DNA of 64,000 nucleotides from Brachionus plicatilis (GCA_010279815.1 QEOQ01000088.1:167071-231070), one strand, 5' to 3'; counted from the stretch's first letter, positions 46,506 to 58,500 are shown. The notes: a model not told the origin generated them from the sequence alone. Numbers and translations: made by a program.

Positions 46506-48073
46506 TGAGGCAATTTGACAGCCAAAATTCAAACAATCTGAATTGCGCTCACTCATCATCTCTCATTTAGCCACCGACAAGAACATCAAGAACATCAATA
46601 ATAAGAAAAAAAGCTTAACTTTGCCAACAACAACAAATAATTCACTTTAAGCTCTCTTTCAATTCGTCTCTGAAATGAGTAAAAAAAAAATCCAACTTGG
46701 CCACATTCACCACCACAGCGTTCATGTCTTGCTTGTTGTTGAAAAAACTTGGCCAAAGGCACAATGTTAATTCAAAAGATGCCAAAACAACCATTGCTGT
46801 CACATCGTTTCCAGACTCGGCAATTGTTTATCACAAAAAAATCCAGGAAATATTTAGTTTGTGCTCGTCAAACTTGGTTATTCATTATGAGGAAAAAAAA
46901 GCGTTCATAGAGTTCAAAGAAAGCTTTGAGCTGGTCAACAAAATTGCCAATGGAGTTTACTTGTCTCTGGTTTTGAACAGATTAGACAGGCCTATTGAGT
47001 TAAGTAGAGTGTTTGCCAAAGATTACCAAAGAGTTAGAAGAGACTTGGATTTTTTGAGAGAATTAAAAGCCAAAAAATACGGCATAGGATACACAAGTCG
47101 AATAGCAACCACTGATCAAAGTATGGACGATGATGTTAGTTTGTTAGTTAAGGACATGAATGAATTTAGAATTAAGCCAGTTGTGCTGAATCAGCTGACG
47201 CATTTCTGGGCTCATATTGATGAAGAACAGCATCAAGTTCAGTTGAAAAGGATCGAAGAGTTTTTGGCAAAGTCTAGTTATAAATTTAAATTGTGCAGAA
47301 AGGAGGACATGGCTGTGGGAAAGTTGGTTGTTTGCTTTCATTTTACTGGTAATGGAACCGAGTGTGGATTCTATAGAGCTCGAATTGATAAAATTATTAG
47401 TTTGGGATGCCAAGTAAGTAGTTTTTTAAATAATTTGTTCTATTCAAACTTCAATTTATGGAGTATTATTTTAAAGAATATTTTTATTTTTAAGTATTTA
47501 TTTATTTAAAATACAAGTCTAAATATTTTGTAAATTAAGTAAATAAATAAATTAAGTAAATTTGATCTAGGATCTAAATTCAACATTACCTTATTTTAAC
47601 ATTCGGTATTATGTCCAACGAATTTAAAATAAAATTATCAAAATATTTTTTATCTAAACTTTTATATCAAAATATTTTGCTTAATTATAATTGTAATTTT
47701 AATTACCGTCAAGAGCAGTCAAGCAGTCAAGTCAATTGACTTTTTTTTAAAAATAAAACTTTTCATTAAGTCAAAGTCAAATTTTGATTTTTGATTGTAT
47801 CAAAAATCAAAAAATCAAAACCTCACCCCAGTCAAATATTTCTTAACAAACAATCAAACAAACAAACAAACTGCATTGCTCAAGCCAAGGCCATTTGCAG
47901 CCAAAATTTAAACAAATTGAATTGCGCTCACTCATCATCTCTCATTTAGCCACAGAAAAGAACATCAAGAACAAGAAAAAAGCTTAGCTTTGCCAACAAC
48001 AACAAATAATTCACTTTAAGCTCTCTTTCAATTCGTCTCTGAAATGAGTAAATAAAAAAAATCCAACTTGGCC
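46506..48073 (+). repeat. Duplicated 5' flank/leader of the RRM-Tudor gene
   Basis: 46506-46701 (GCCAAAATTCAAACAATCTG ... AATTCGTCTCTGAAATGAGT ... CCAACTTGGCC) is repeated in the same orientation at 47885-48073 with small deletions. Both copies include the ATGAGTAAA start. In the second copy the next codon context is AAATAA, and the sequence then runs straight into the GC-rich tandem repeat. The duplication therefore carries the promoter-proximal region but not the coding exon. Confidence 0.75.
46675..47413 (+). pseudogene. RRM-plus-Tudor protein, first exon(s), frame broken in an A run
   Basis: The long frame (46697-47413, ending at a GTAAGT donor after GCQ) reads KTTIAVTSFPDSAIVYHKKI ... 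VIHYEEKKAFIEFKES, an RRM-like fold. It continues with VVLNQLTHFWAHIDEEQHQV and MAVGKLVVCFHFTGNGTECG, then FYRARIDKI, the first half of a Tudor domain. An ATG at 46675 followed by ten A bases is one base out of frame with it; nine A would join them. An internal ATG at 46724 could also start the protein. The Tudor second half (IDYG) would be in the next exon, which is absent: the intron runs into the duplicated leader at 47885. RRM-Tudor architecture recalls TDRD-type germline factors. Confidence 0.6.
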
Positions 48074-48079
48074 TTATCG

Positions 48080-48545
48080 GCCATGTCAGCCTAGTCGGCC
48101 AATGTGTTCGGCCATGCCGGCCATGTCGGCTAAAATGTTCGGCCATGCCGGCCGACAAGCAAGCAAGTCAAAGTCTTGACTTGACGGCCTTTCAACAGCG
48201 TCGGCGCGGCCTGCCTAGTCGGCCAAGTTGTTCGGCCTTATCGGCCATGTCAGCCGTGCCGATAAGGTCGAACATCTCTATTTGTTGGCCGAACATCTTG
48301 GCCGACTAGGCAGGCCAATGTGTTCGGCCATGCCGGCCATGTCGGCTAAAATGTTCGGCCATGCCGGCCGACAAGCAAGCAAGTCAAAGTCTTGACTTGA
48401 CGGCCTTTCAACAGCGTCGGCGCGGCCTGCCTAGTCGGCCAAGTTGTTCGGCCTTATCGGCCATGTCAGCCATGCCGATAAGGTCGAACATCTCTATTTG
48501 TTGGCCGAACATCTTGGCCGACTAGGCAGGCCGCGCCGGCCGGCC
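48080..48545. repeat. GC-rich 216-bp tandem repeat with nested inverted repeats
   Basis: The unit starting AATGTGTTCGGCCATGCCGG at 48101 recurs at 48317, and the second unit ends near 48532. The two units are almost identical. Each contains AAGTCAAAGTCTTGACTTGA and the inverted pair CCTGCCTAGTCGGCCAAGTT/CTTGGCCGACTAGGCAGG around GCCTTATCGGC/GCCGATAAGG. The GGCCG density is extreme for this genome. Related GGCCGGCC motifs occur in the 43699-44548 element, so it may derive from such a transposon end. Confidence 0.85.
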
Positions 48546-49394
48546 AAGCGGCGTTACGATTTAAATAATAACGTTTTAAATAATAATTGATAATTTAGAA
48601 AATATAAAGATTGGGAGTAATGATCGAGCCTAGTGACAATGATCAATCGATGTCAGTCGACTTGGGATCAGCTGCCAAACGGAAGTCAGACTCGGATATT
48701 AGCAAAATTTCGAACAAAAAATCCAAGCTAAGTTCTGGCGGCGCTGGCGAAATACCCATTATTAATCTTGTCATTCATCCGACTGTTTTGCAGATGATTA
48801 AAAAATCTACTGACGAAAATAGAAGGCCTAAAGTTGATGATTTTTCAGACAAAGTCGATGATACCAACTTTTTAGATCAGCTTCAATCGGGCGTCAATAG
48901 ATGGATCAAGGAAATAAAAAAAGTAAATTTTAGTTTTTGGTATTAATTGTATATTTTCTAATCTTATATAATAATGAGCTTATTATTGAAATTAAGGAAA
49001 CTTTATAAGATAATAAAAAAGTAAAGATTGCATCTTATGGTGAAAAACCATACAGTATTAGTATTACTATTTATTTTACTTTTAGTTATTAGTTTTTAAC
49101 AAAAATTTAATTAAAACTTTTTAAGATTTTTTTTTGAGTCTTGTGATCATGTCAATTTTTTTGTTGTTTACTTAGATATTCTTTAATGCGAAAACCAACT
49201 TCTTGTAGGTAAGTTTTTTCAAATAATATCTGAATAATTAATTGCTTAAATTATTTGTGATCAAGATATCAATTTAGTAAATTTCTACTTTGAAGTTCTT
49301 AAAATTTTATAATATTAACTTTATTTTTACAGATTTTGTAAAAAATTTTCAAATAATTTGTTTTAAGCATTAAAATTTTTAATTTTTTAAAATA

Positions 49395-50052
49395 CTGACC
49401 CCCAATTTTTTAAAATTTTCTGACCCCCATTTATTTTGCAAAGCAAAAATATTTTTAAAGTTTTAATATATCATTAAGTTTTAATTTTTCTCTATTTTTT
49501 GAAAATTAAACTAGTTTGTCTCCAAAATTTTTATTTTTTGTGAAGATCGAATATTTGTATACTTTTAAAAACCTGACCCCCTACTGAACCCCAATTTTAT
49601 ACGACTGACCCCCAACTGACCCCCATTTTTCTTGAAGAGAATTAAACGAGCTTTCTAAAAATATGACTAGTTTTTCTCCAGGATGTATAGTTTTCGAGAA
49701 TTTCAAAAGATTTCATAATTATTGAGAAAAATTCAATTTTTAATTGTAATATTTGATATTTTTTGTTTTATTAATTTAGTTTTAAGATTTTTTAATAAAA
49801 ATTACAATTAATTTTATAAGCAATTAATTAAATAAAAAAATAAAGTCTATGTCTTAAATTTTTAATAAAGTAAAAATATGATAAACTTAAATGAGGCGAA
49901 ATTTTTTATTTTTTTTTTTTGCAATATTTTACCTCTTTTTTCTGATTTTCGTAAACGTAAAGTAATTTTCAAAAAATAGAGAAAAATTAGAACTAAATGA
50001 TATATTAAAACTTTTAAAAATATTTTTGCTTTGCAAAATAAATGGGGGTCAG
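49395..50052. mobile_element. 658-bp TA-flanked TIR element in dynein intron
   Basis: CTGACCCCCA at the left and TGGGGGTCAG at the right are each bordered by TA (49393-49394, 50053-50054). About 88 bp of inverted arms (CATTTATTTTGCAAAGCAAA ... CTCTATTTTTTGAAAATTA) are nearly identical. The left end has an extra CTGACCCCC copy, and more TGACCCCC units lie inside near 49570-49630. The homologous intron of the minus-strand dynein copy lacks it. A TA target suggests a Tc1/mariner-type or related non-autonomous element. Confidence 0.8.
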
Positions 50053-52949
50053 TATATTAGTAGGACCCATTTTTTTTTATACTAAATTAAACTAAATTAA
50101 AAAATTTTAAATTAAATTAATTCTTTTAATCTAATGTGTTCAAAGGTGACAGAATTGGACCGCGATCAATCAACTGGAACAGTGCTTCAAGAAATAAGCT
50201 TTTGGCTGAATTTAGAGCGTGCCTTGAACCGAATATCAGAAAAACGCGAATCTATCGAAGTAAAACTTACACTGGACATTCTTCGGCACGGAAAACGTTT
50301 TATGGCCACAGAAAGCTTCGATTCAGACACAGGCCTAAAAGAAGCCTTCGAAACAGCCAAAGACTACAACATTTTGATGAAAGACTTTCCGCTCAACGAG
50401 CTAATATCAGCCACTGAGCTGGCCAAAATAACGCTGGCCATCCAGAGCATCTTCAATCACATGATACTAATCCGGAACACAAGATTCAGCTTGAACCGGG
50501 CGCTCAAGCTAATCGAAGTCATTTCCAACGACCTCACCACCCAAATTCTCAAAGTACTGTCCACACAGCGGCTCATGATCATCAACTTTGACGACTTTGA
50601 AAAAATAATGAAAGCCTGCTTCGGGGTGTTCCAGGCGTGGGACGACGAGTTCGAACGCCTGACGGCCATCCTCAGTGACTTGGCCAATGACGAGAACAAA
50701 AATGTGGCGAGGTTAAACGTGTCCCACATGCGGCTCTACTACCGGCTTCTATTAATAGAGTTTTTTCGGCGCCAACACGAACAACTAAGCTCGGTAATAA
50801 GCCGCGTGCTCAGACCAGTAAATTCGGCCGATGCAGCGGAAGCCGGCGTGGACGTGGCTGACGTCAATGCCATAGAGGAAGTTCGTCTGGCCTATGAAAA
50901 AGTGAAGGAAGTTGACGCGTTGGACATTTCGGAAGAGGGCCAGAAGCTGTGGGAGTCGACCACATGGCGCTATAATGAACGCATCGAAAGAGTGGTGATC
51001 GCCAGACTTCGCGACCAACTGAGCAAAGCCAAAAATGATGAAAAAATGTTCCGAATATTTTCGCGCTTCAATGCTCTGTTTGTCCGGCCTAACATCCGGG
51101 GCGCCATTCACGACTACCAAACTCAGCTGATCCAGCGCATCAAGGACGACATTGAGGCCTTGCAAGAAAAGTTCAAGGACCAGGACATGCAGAGCAGGCG
51201 CCACAGAATCAACAAAGTGCACAACATACCCACTGTGGCTGGCAACATCATTTGGACCAAGCAGATCGAGCGCCAGCTGAACATGTACATGGGCCGTGTC
51301 GAAGCTGTTCTTGGCAAAGGATGGGAGACCCATGTGGACGGCCAAAAGCTCAAAGCCGACGGAGATAGCTTTCGCATGAAGCTCAACACCCAGGAGATAT
51401 TCGAGGACTGGTCGAAAAAAGTGAGCCAAATAAATCTGCATAATGAAAAAAAGGGGCGCATTTTTTCCGTGGAAAATATGCACGCCTCCGAAGGCACCAT
51501 TTACACGCTCAAAGTCAACTTTTCGCCAGACATCATCACTTTCACCAAAGAGGCGCGCAGCATGAAGTGGCTGGTGTCCAGAGTGCCATTGGCCATTATG
51601 AACAATGCCCACAAGGCCAGACAAATGTATCCGTATGCCATTTCGCTGATCGAAAATGTGTCCACTTACAAAAGAATTTGTGAGCGCATCAACGAAAGGC
51701 AAACTTGCCAACTGCTGGTCGCTGGCATCAAAAAAGACATTCAGCTGTTGATATCGGAAATGTGTTCGCTGGTATGGGACTCGTACAAATTGGAGTCGAG
51801 TGTGCAAAAATTTGCCGATTCCATTTACAATTTTAGGGAAAAGGTTGACGAATTGGTGTCAGTGGAGACGAGCATTGATGCCCAGCTAAAAGAGCTGGAC
51901 ACTTGTGCCTACAATGAGACCAAGTTTGCCAAGGTCCTCTACGAAATACAAAAGTCCATTGACTATTTGAATTTGAAGGGATTTTCCAATTTGCCACAAT
52001 GGGTTGCCAAATTGGACGAGGAAATAGAGAAAAAGTTTGCCCAGCGGCTCACCATAGCCATCAAAATTTGGATTGATGTTTTGCTGGACAAGAAAAACCG
52101 GCAAGAAAAAGAGACTGTGGTTCGGCGCGGCGCAAAGGCCAAGGCTATTGACATGGACATGAACACTTTGTCTAGCATCACTCTTTTGTCCGATATGCAG
52201 CAGCAGCAGCAGCCTCAGGATGAGTTGGAGCTGATTGCCAAGATGGGCGGCAAGCCCAGCATTAAGCAAATTATTCTGGAAATATTGATCCGAAATCAGT
52301 TGCTGTACGTGAATCCGTCGATCGAGGACGCGCGCGAACACCTCATATCGCAGCTGTACGAGTTTAGTTCGGTGGTGACCACACAAAAGAGGATTTTGCA
52401 CTCGCGGTTTCAGGTGACCATGGAGGCCGAGTCCGAGTACAAAGTAACATACAAAAATCTTTTGAACAAGTTCACAAATGGGGTTAAACTGTTGGATTAT
52501 GCGTTCGGTGCCATCGATGAAATTTTGAAGCAAGCACAGGACTTTGTTAAAATATGGCTGCATTTTCAGTCATTGTGGGACTTGCAGCCAGACAACATTT
52601 ATTCCAAGCTTGGTACCAATCTTAATGCGTGGATTTCTTGTTTGAGCGAAATGAAAGAGTCACGAAAATCTTTTGACACTCAAGAGACTCACAGGAAATT
52701 CGGTCCGATTATCATTGACTGCAATAAGGTAAACATTTTCTTTTAATTTTAAATTGTTTTTTTTTTCTAAATTTTGTTTTTTATATTTTGCTCAATTTAT
52801 TTATTTAATGTTTGAATAATAATTTTTATTTAAAAATTTTCCCACATTTTTCATTGTTCTTTTGTCAAAAAATTTTATAATTTTTTGGGTCTGACCTGTT
52901 CTGTGACCGATTTACTTAATCATTTTTAAGGGTCTACCACCAGCAAAAA

Positions 52950-53573
52950 TTGTCACCCACAAATCAAAAACTTTTCCCCACAAAAAAAAATTTTCAGCAC
53001 AAAAAAACACTTGAATAAGACAAAAACTGCCCTTCACAAAAAAAATATTCAAAAAAGAAGCAAAATTTTTTTTAATATCTATTAAAAACTGCTACTATAA
53101 AAAAATTTTAGATAATAAAATGCCTATAATTTTACAGAATAAAAAAAAATTGCCGAATTTTTGGAGATTAAAAATCCAAAAAAAAAAAATGACAATTTAC
53201 TGAATGATGCAGGGCCAATATTATAAGAGAATATGACGAATTTGTTAATAAACCTAAAAAAGCTCGTCCAAAATTAGTTGGATTTTCCTTAAAATAGATT
53301 TCAATTTAATTATTTTGTTAATCTAATATTTAATGTTTTTTGTAAGTAATTTTTTGAACACTATTTGAAAAAATTATATAACAAATTTATACAATTTTTT
53401 TTTTTTACCACAAAAAATTTGTGTTAACCAGTTATTTGGTTAAATATTTAAAAATTATTTTTTTAAATATATAAAAATTATTTTTTTAAATATTTAAAAA
53501 TTATTTTTTTTTTTGAATTCGGCACAAAAAAATTGTGTTTTGTAGTGATTTGTGCTGAAAAGTTTTTAATTGT
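52950..53573. repeat. Imperfect inverted-repeat element in dynein intron 53 kb
   Basis: CCCACAAATCAAAAACTTTT and TTTTCAGCACAAA on the left are matched in reverse complement by TTTGTGCTGAAAAGTTTTTA and ATTGTGGG on the right. The arms are diverged. The interior is AT-rich and includes about three tandem copies of AAATATTTAAAAATTATTTT at 53441-53512. Confidence 0.45.
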
Positions 53574-54510
53574 GGGAAACCATTTATCTCTAATTTTTAA
53601 TTAAATTCTGTCTCTATCTTTGTCGAAAAAGCATGTTTCTATTATTTTAATATAAATTGAAAATTGTAGTCACTTTATCTCAATTAATTTTTAAAACAAA
53701 TTTCTTAATTAAATCTTAAATCAAGGTTCAATCAAAAGTAAATGTGAAGTACGATGCATGGCACAAGGATGTGTTGAGCAAATTTGGCTCATTTCTTGAC
53801 AACGAGCTTCAAAATTTTCACTCAACAATTTCTAAATCCAGACAGGATTTGGAAAGTCAATCGGTGGAAGCCTTGAGTACATCAGTGGCAGTCAGTGTCA
53901 TCACATATGTCCAGTCATTGAAGCGTAAACTAAAAGATTGGGAGCGAAAAGTCAAAGCTTACATAAATTCGCAGAAAATCCTTGAGCTACAACGCTACCA
54001 ATTTCCGTCTAACTGGTTGTACACTGACTACATCCTGGGAGAGTGGAGCGCCTTTAATGAAATTCTCAAACGCAAAGACTCGTCCATCCAAAATCAAGTG
54101 GCCTCTCTTCAGGCAAAGATAATTAGCGAAGAAAAAGTGGTCGAGAACAGAACAAATGAGCTAATAAACGAATGGGAAAACTCAAAACCAGTGGCTGGAA
54201 GCCTGAAGCCTGACCATGCCTTGAAAAACCTGCAAATATTCGAGGGAAAATTCAACCGCATCAAAGAGGAACGCGACAACATGATGCGAGCCAAAGACGC
54301 TTTGGAGCTTAGAGACAGCTCGTCAAGCTCAAACGACATGCGCATCACAGTTTCAATAGAAGAGCTCAACGATCTGAAGGACGTTTGGTCCGAACTGACC
54401 AAAATATGGAACCAAATTGAAGAGCAAAAAGAAAGACAATGGCTCACAGAAAACGAAAATTTTTTTAAAAATTTTTTATTAAAAAAAAATTAAACACTAA
54501 TTAATTAATT

Positions 54511-54525
54511 AAACCCTAAACCCCT
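54511..54525. repeat. Telomere-like CCCTAAA motif at the dynein breakpoint
   Basis: AAACCCTAAACCCCT is about two units and lies about 55 bp past the point where dynein similarity ends. It is too short to be certain, but is notable beside the motif at 40247. Confidence 0.4.
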
Positions 54526-55510
54526 CAAAAAATCGAAAAAAAAGCACTCTGTGTAAATCGCATTAAATATTATAAAATACCTTTTTTTTTTTGATAAATT
54601 TATTTCCAACAACCTCAATTTTAATAAACATTAATTTTTATATTAAAAAAATATTGTTATTATATAAAATTTTCAAGTTTAAAAATAATTTGTACATAAC
54701 ATTTTAAAACACCCTGGAACACCCTTTTGATTGGCAAATTGAAGTTTCAGATCAAATTTTAAGATCAAAACGATCATTTAAAAATTTTAAAAACTTAATT
54801 AATCTAATTATTTTGATAATTTTTAAGAAATAAATACTTAACATTACTAGAAATGTTATGTCTAATAGTGATTCATTATAAAATCAACATCAAAATGATT
54901 GATCTCTAATTTATTTAAGAAAAACAATCAGTAATTTAAATAATTCAAGTTAAGTTAATTCACAAATTCAAATTTATAACTTTTATATCAATTCATTCAA
55001 ACTGGAATAATTTTATTTTTCCACTAAAATAAATTTTAAATTTTAAAACAGTAATTTTTTTTGTCTTTAAAAGTAAATTTTATTTAAAATCAATCAAAAT
55101 ATTTAAACTTATTATTACAGTTCTAAAAAAAGGGACATTTTAAAATTTTAAATATGAAAAAAAACTTGACATGAGATGTCAAGTAATTGCTTTTGAAATG
55201 GTTTATTTTTTCTCTATCATTAAAAAAAAATAATATTGCAATTTATATTTTGATCTTTAGATCTTGATCTCAAACTTCAATATTTCTGCTTGCCAAATTA
55301 TTTTTCAAAAGGTCTGGACATGTGAAAACCCTATAAAAACCCCTAAAACAGGTTTTAACCGGATTTTTTAAAACAACCTGAATATTCCTTTTTTAAAATG
55401 TTTTTCAGTGAAAGAAACATCTTTTTTGGGGTTTCTGGGGTTAAGGAATACGATTTTTAGGTCGGTTTAACAAAATAAACTATTAATCATGATTTAGTCG
55501 ATCCAGTCGA
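54526..55510. other. AT-rich spacer, nothing recognised
   Basis: No gene. A CCCTATAAAAACCCCTAAAAC string near 55331 is vaguely telomere-like but degenerate. Confidence 0.4.
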
Positions 55511-58500
55511 TTCTTTTTCAATTTAGAAATTAAAATAAGTTTATGAAGAGAAATTTTCAAAAATTAATCAAAAATAATCATGCTGGATTTTACAAACATT
55601 TTATTTTTTTGTTCTAAAAAAGATCGTCTAAGCTTTGGTACAATATTGTGTTGAGAATTTTTTTTGGCTTATTTTTTTAATTTTTTTTAAGTAAGCAAGT
55701 AAGCATGATTCTTTTTTGTTTAAGTTGTGGTTGGTGATGTGAATGTTGGTTGGAATGATTCAGATATTTAAGAGTCACCTAAAGAGTCAGACATTTTAGC
55801 TGTTTTTAATTTCAACATCAATCTTAATAATATTCTGATCGATTTTTAACCATTCGGGCCAGATTTGTTTCTTAGCATGTTTGGTTTTTGAAGCTTGATT
55901 TAATTAAATCATAATAAATAAATAATTAAAATTTGCTTATTTTAAGTTCAAAAAATTTAAGATCAAAGTAAAATTTTGAGCCCATTTTCAAATTTTGTAC
56001 AAGTTAAGTCCAATTGTTTCAAAAATTTAATTTATTCCAAAAAAAATTAATTGATCTATTAGATATTATAAAGGTTTTTAAAATTTTATTTAAAAAATAT
56101 TTAGAATAAATTATGATCTGATTTCATTAAAAAAATATTTAAAAATAAAAAACAAGTTACACTAAATGCAATACAAAAAAAAATGATTGTCGATTTTATA
56201 AATAAAGGCAAGTTTTTTGTGAAAAACTGAAAAATTAAATTTTTGTGCTAGATGGAACGAAATTACGAAAATAAAGATGGTTGACAATTTTTTAGTTAAT
56301 TATTTTAAATAAATAAAAAAATTAATTTATCCACAAAATCACTAATGAACAATTATCATTTTACGATTTTTTTTTCTTTAAAAGATTGTTACATATTATT
56401 GAAGTTAATAAATAAAGAGACTTTTATTTTTAAGATTAAGTTTTAAAATTGATTCAAAAGGAGAAAAAAAAAAGAGCTACCTAATTTTAGCACAAAAATT
56501 TTTAATTTAACGATAATTCTAATTGTAAAAAATTATTTTTTTTTATATTTTACAATTTGATTCTGACTTTTTGTGATAAACTGTATTATAAATAATCTGT
56601 AAAAATTCACATGATTTTTTGATCAATTATTAATAATTGATACTTATTTATAAAATCAATTAAAACATCATTTTCCAATTACAAAAAAACTGGTGAAAGT
56701 CTACAAAACTGATTTTTGTGAAAAATTATCTTCTAAGCGAAAATAACTTAAAATTAAAAAACTAAAAAAATGAGCGAAAGTGAGACATCAACTTCTGTAT
56801 GTTGCAAAAGTTTAGAAATTATTTTTTTGTTAACAAAATAATTGTTTTTACGCGTATAAATAGTCGGGAAAATAAAAAAAGTGTTTTTTTTCTAAAACCT
56901 AAAACCAAATAAAAAATCATATATAAAACACCAATAGAAAAAATTGATAAAATTAAGGATGTAAGGTTTTTTCTAATCTCTCTAAAAATGTAAATTTCAT
57001 CACAAAAAGTTAACTTCCGAGGACTACCAGGACGACTTCGTTCAGACACAGTACCAGTCTTTGAATATCGTTTTTTAGTTCTCATTTTGCTTTTTATCTA
57101 CACTTTTTAACAGACCCACGATCTGCCATTTTAGTGGGCTAGACGCACTTTTTTTACCAATTTTCTGGCAAAAAAAAGATACATGTTATTTTGAATGGAC
57201 ATGATGAATTAGAGAGTATTTAAATTAAGCAGTTTAAGAGCACAATTTACTCAAAATTAGAAAACATGAAAGAATTAATTATAAAGGTGTGAAAAAAGAT
57301 TGTTATAATTGTTTAATCTTTTGAGTCATCGGAATTTTTGAACTGTCTTTTATTTTTTAAATTTTATAGGAAGTAAGAGAGAATAAAAAATTCAACAAAT
57401 TAGTGTTTTTAATTTTTTCTTTTGCACTCAATTTTTTATTAAATACAATAAATAAACAATTTAAAATAAATTAAATAATTAATTTCTAAATTTTTGTTAG
57501 ATACTGTATTTCTTCTTAAAATATTCAGATAATCAGCATCATAATTTATATTTCTATTAGATAAAATTTATGTCGAATTTTTTGACATTGTATTTTAAAT
57601 TCAAATCAAATAATAATTACTGTTTTCTTTTCATTTAGATATTTTTCAATTTCAAATTTTTTGTTTTCTAAATAAATATCCCTCTTTATATTTGTTTCAA
57701 ATAAAGCTGTTCGATTTTGGAATTTATATAATTAATTTCAATTCGAAAAATTAAAAAAAAATTAAAACGCTCAACCGCCTTTTTTGCTAACTACTGTTGA
57801 TTTAAACAAAAAATAAGAACTAAATAAAATTTTTCACGCAATTAATACCTCAAAAAAACTCCTCTAACCATTTAATAATATAATATATATATGCGATAAT
57901 TTTACCTTTTTTAAAAATGAAATATCTACTGTATTTTACAATATTTCAAAAAATATATTTTAAAAAATATTTTATTTATTGTTTTCATATCTTTTGATGA
58001 ATTTGCCGAAAAAAATTAAATTCGAAAGACTTATATACCAAAATTGACGCTAATTTTAATATTTTTGATAAGAAAAAGCAAAAAAAGTAATCTTATAAAT
58101 TTTCACATTTTTAATTTTATTTTCTAAATTGATATGAATTTAGAAGGTAAATATTTCCAATTTGCCATCAAGAAAATAAAAATGAGGCATTGATCAAAAA
58201 TACTTATTGTAATTTAACTATTTGGCTTTTTTTCCTTTTAGCTGTTTTTAGCATTAAAAAATCATATTTTTAATTAATTTTGCAGTAGAGTTTTCAAAAT
58301 TTGTATTAATAGTTAACAATGGTCATAAAAATTTTCTTTCTAAAGGGGTTCCTTAATTGCTCAGTATGATTCCAAGTCCTGAATAAGTTTTTGGTGATTT
58401 TATGGTTATTTATTTTCTCCAAATGTCACATTTGATAAGATAAGCTATGTAATTTAACAATCTAGGCCTGATTAGACTTTTGAGCAAAATACTTAAATTA

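Larger units (their letters stand above)
48611..54493 (+). pseudogene. Cytoplasmic dynein heavy-chain tail, truncated copy
   Basis: Exons are 48611-48922 (ATG 48620), a possible 33-nt exon 49176-49208, 50146-52728 (861 codons) and 53726-about 54455. The tail of dynein 1 heavy chain is unmistakable: [72 protein letters not shown] and TYVQSLKRKLKDWERK. Exon 1 lacks about 39 residues present in the minus-strand copy, including [20 protein letters not shown]. The 33-nt exon ends in TAG where the other copy has CAG. The last exon loses similarity after EEQKERQW with no splice donor and reads NFFKNFLLKKN to a stop at 54491-54493. The linker, AAA+ motor and stalk (over 3000 residues) are absent. Exon 50146-52728 itself has no frameshift. 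It is either a pseudogene or a tail-only protein. Confidence 0.85.

Noticed and set aside
50785..52563. Long minus-strand ORFs (340 and 225 codons) opposite the large dynein exon
   Set aside because: They are antisense shadows of a GC-richer coding exon. The plus strand encodes unmistakable dynein tail, and the antisense peptides match nothing.
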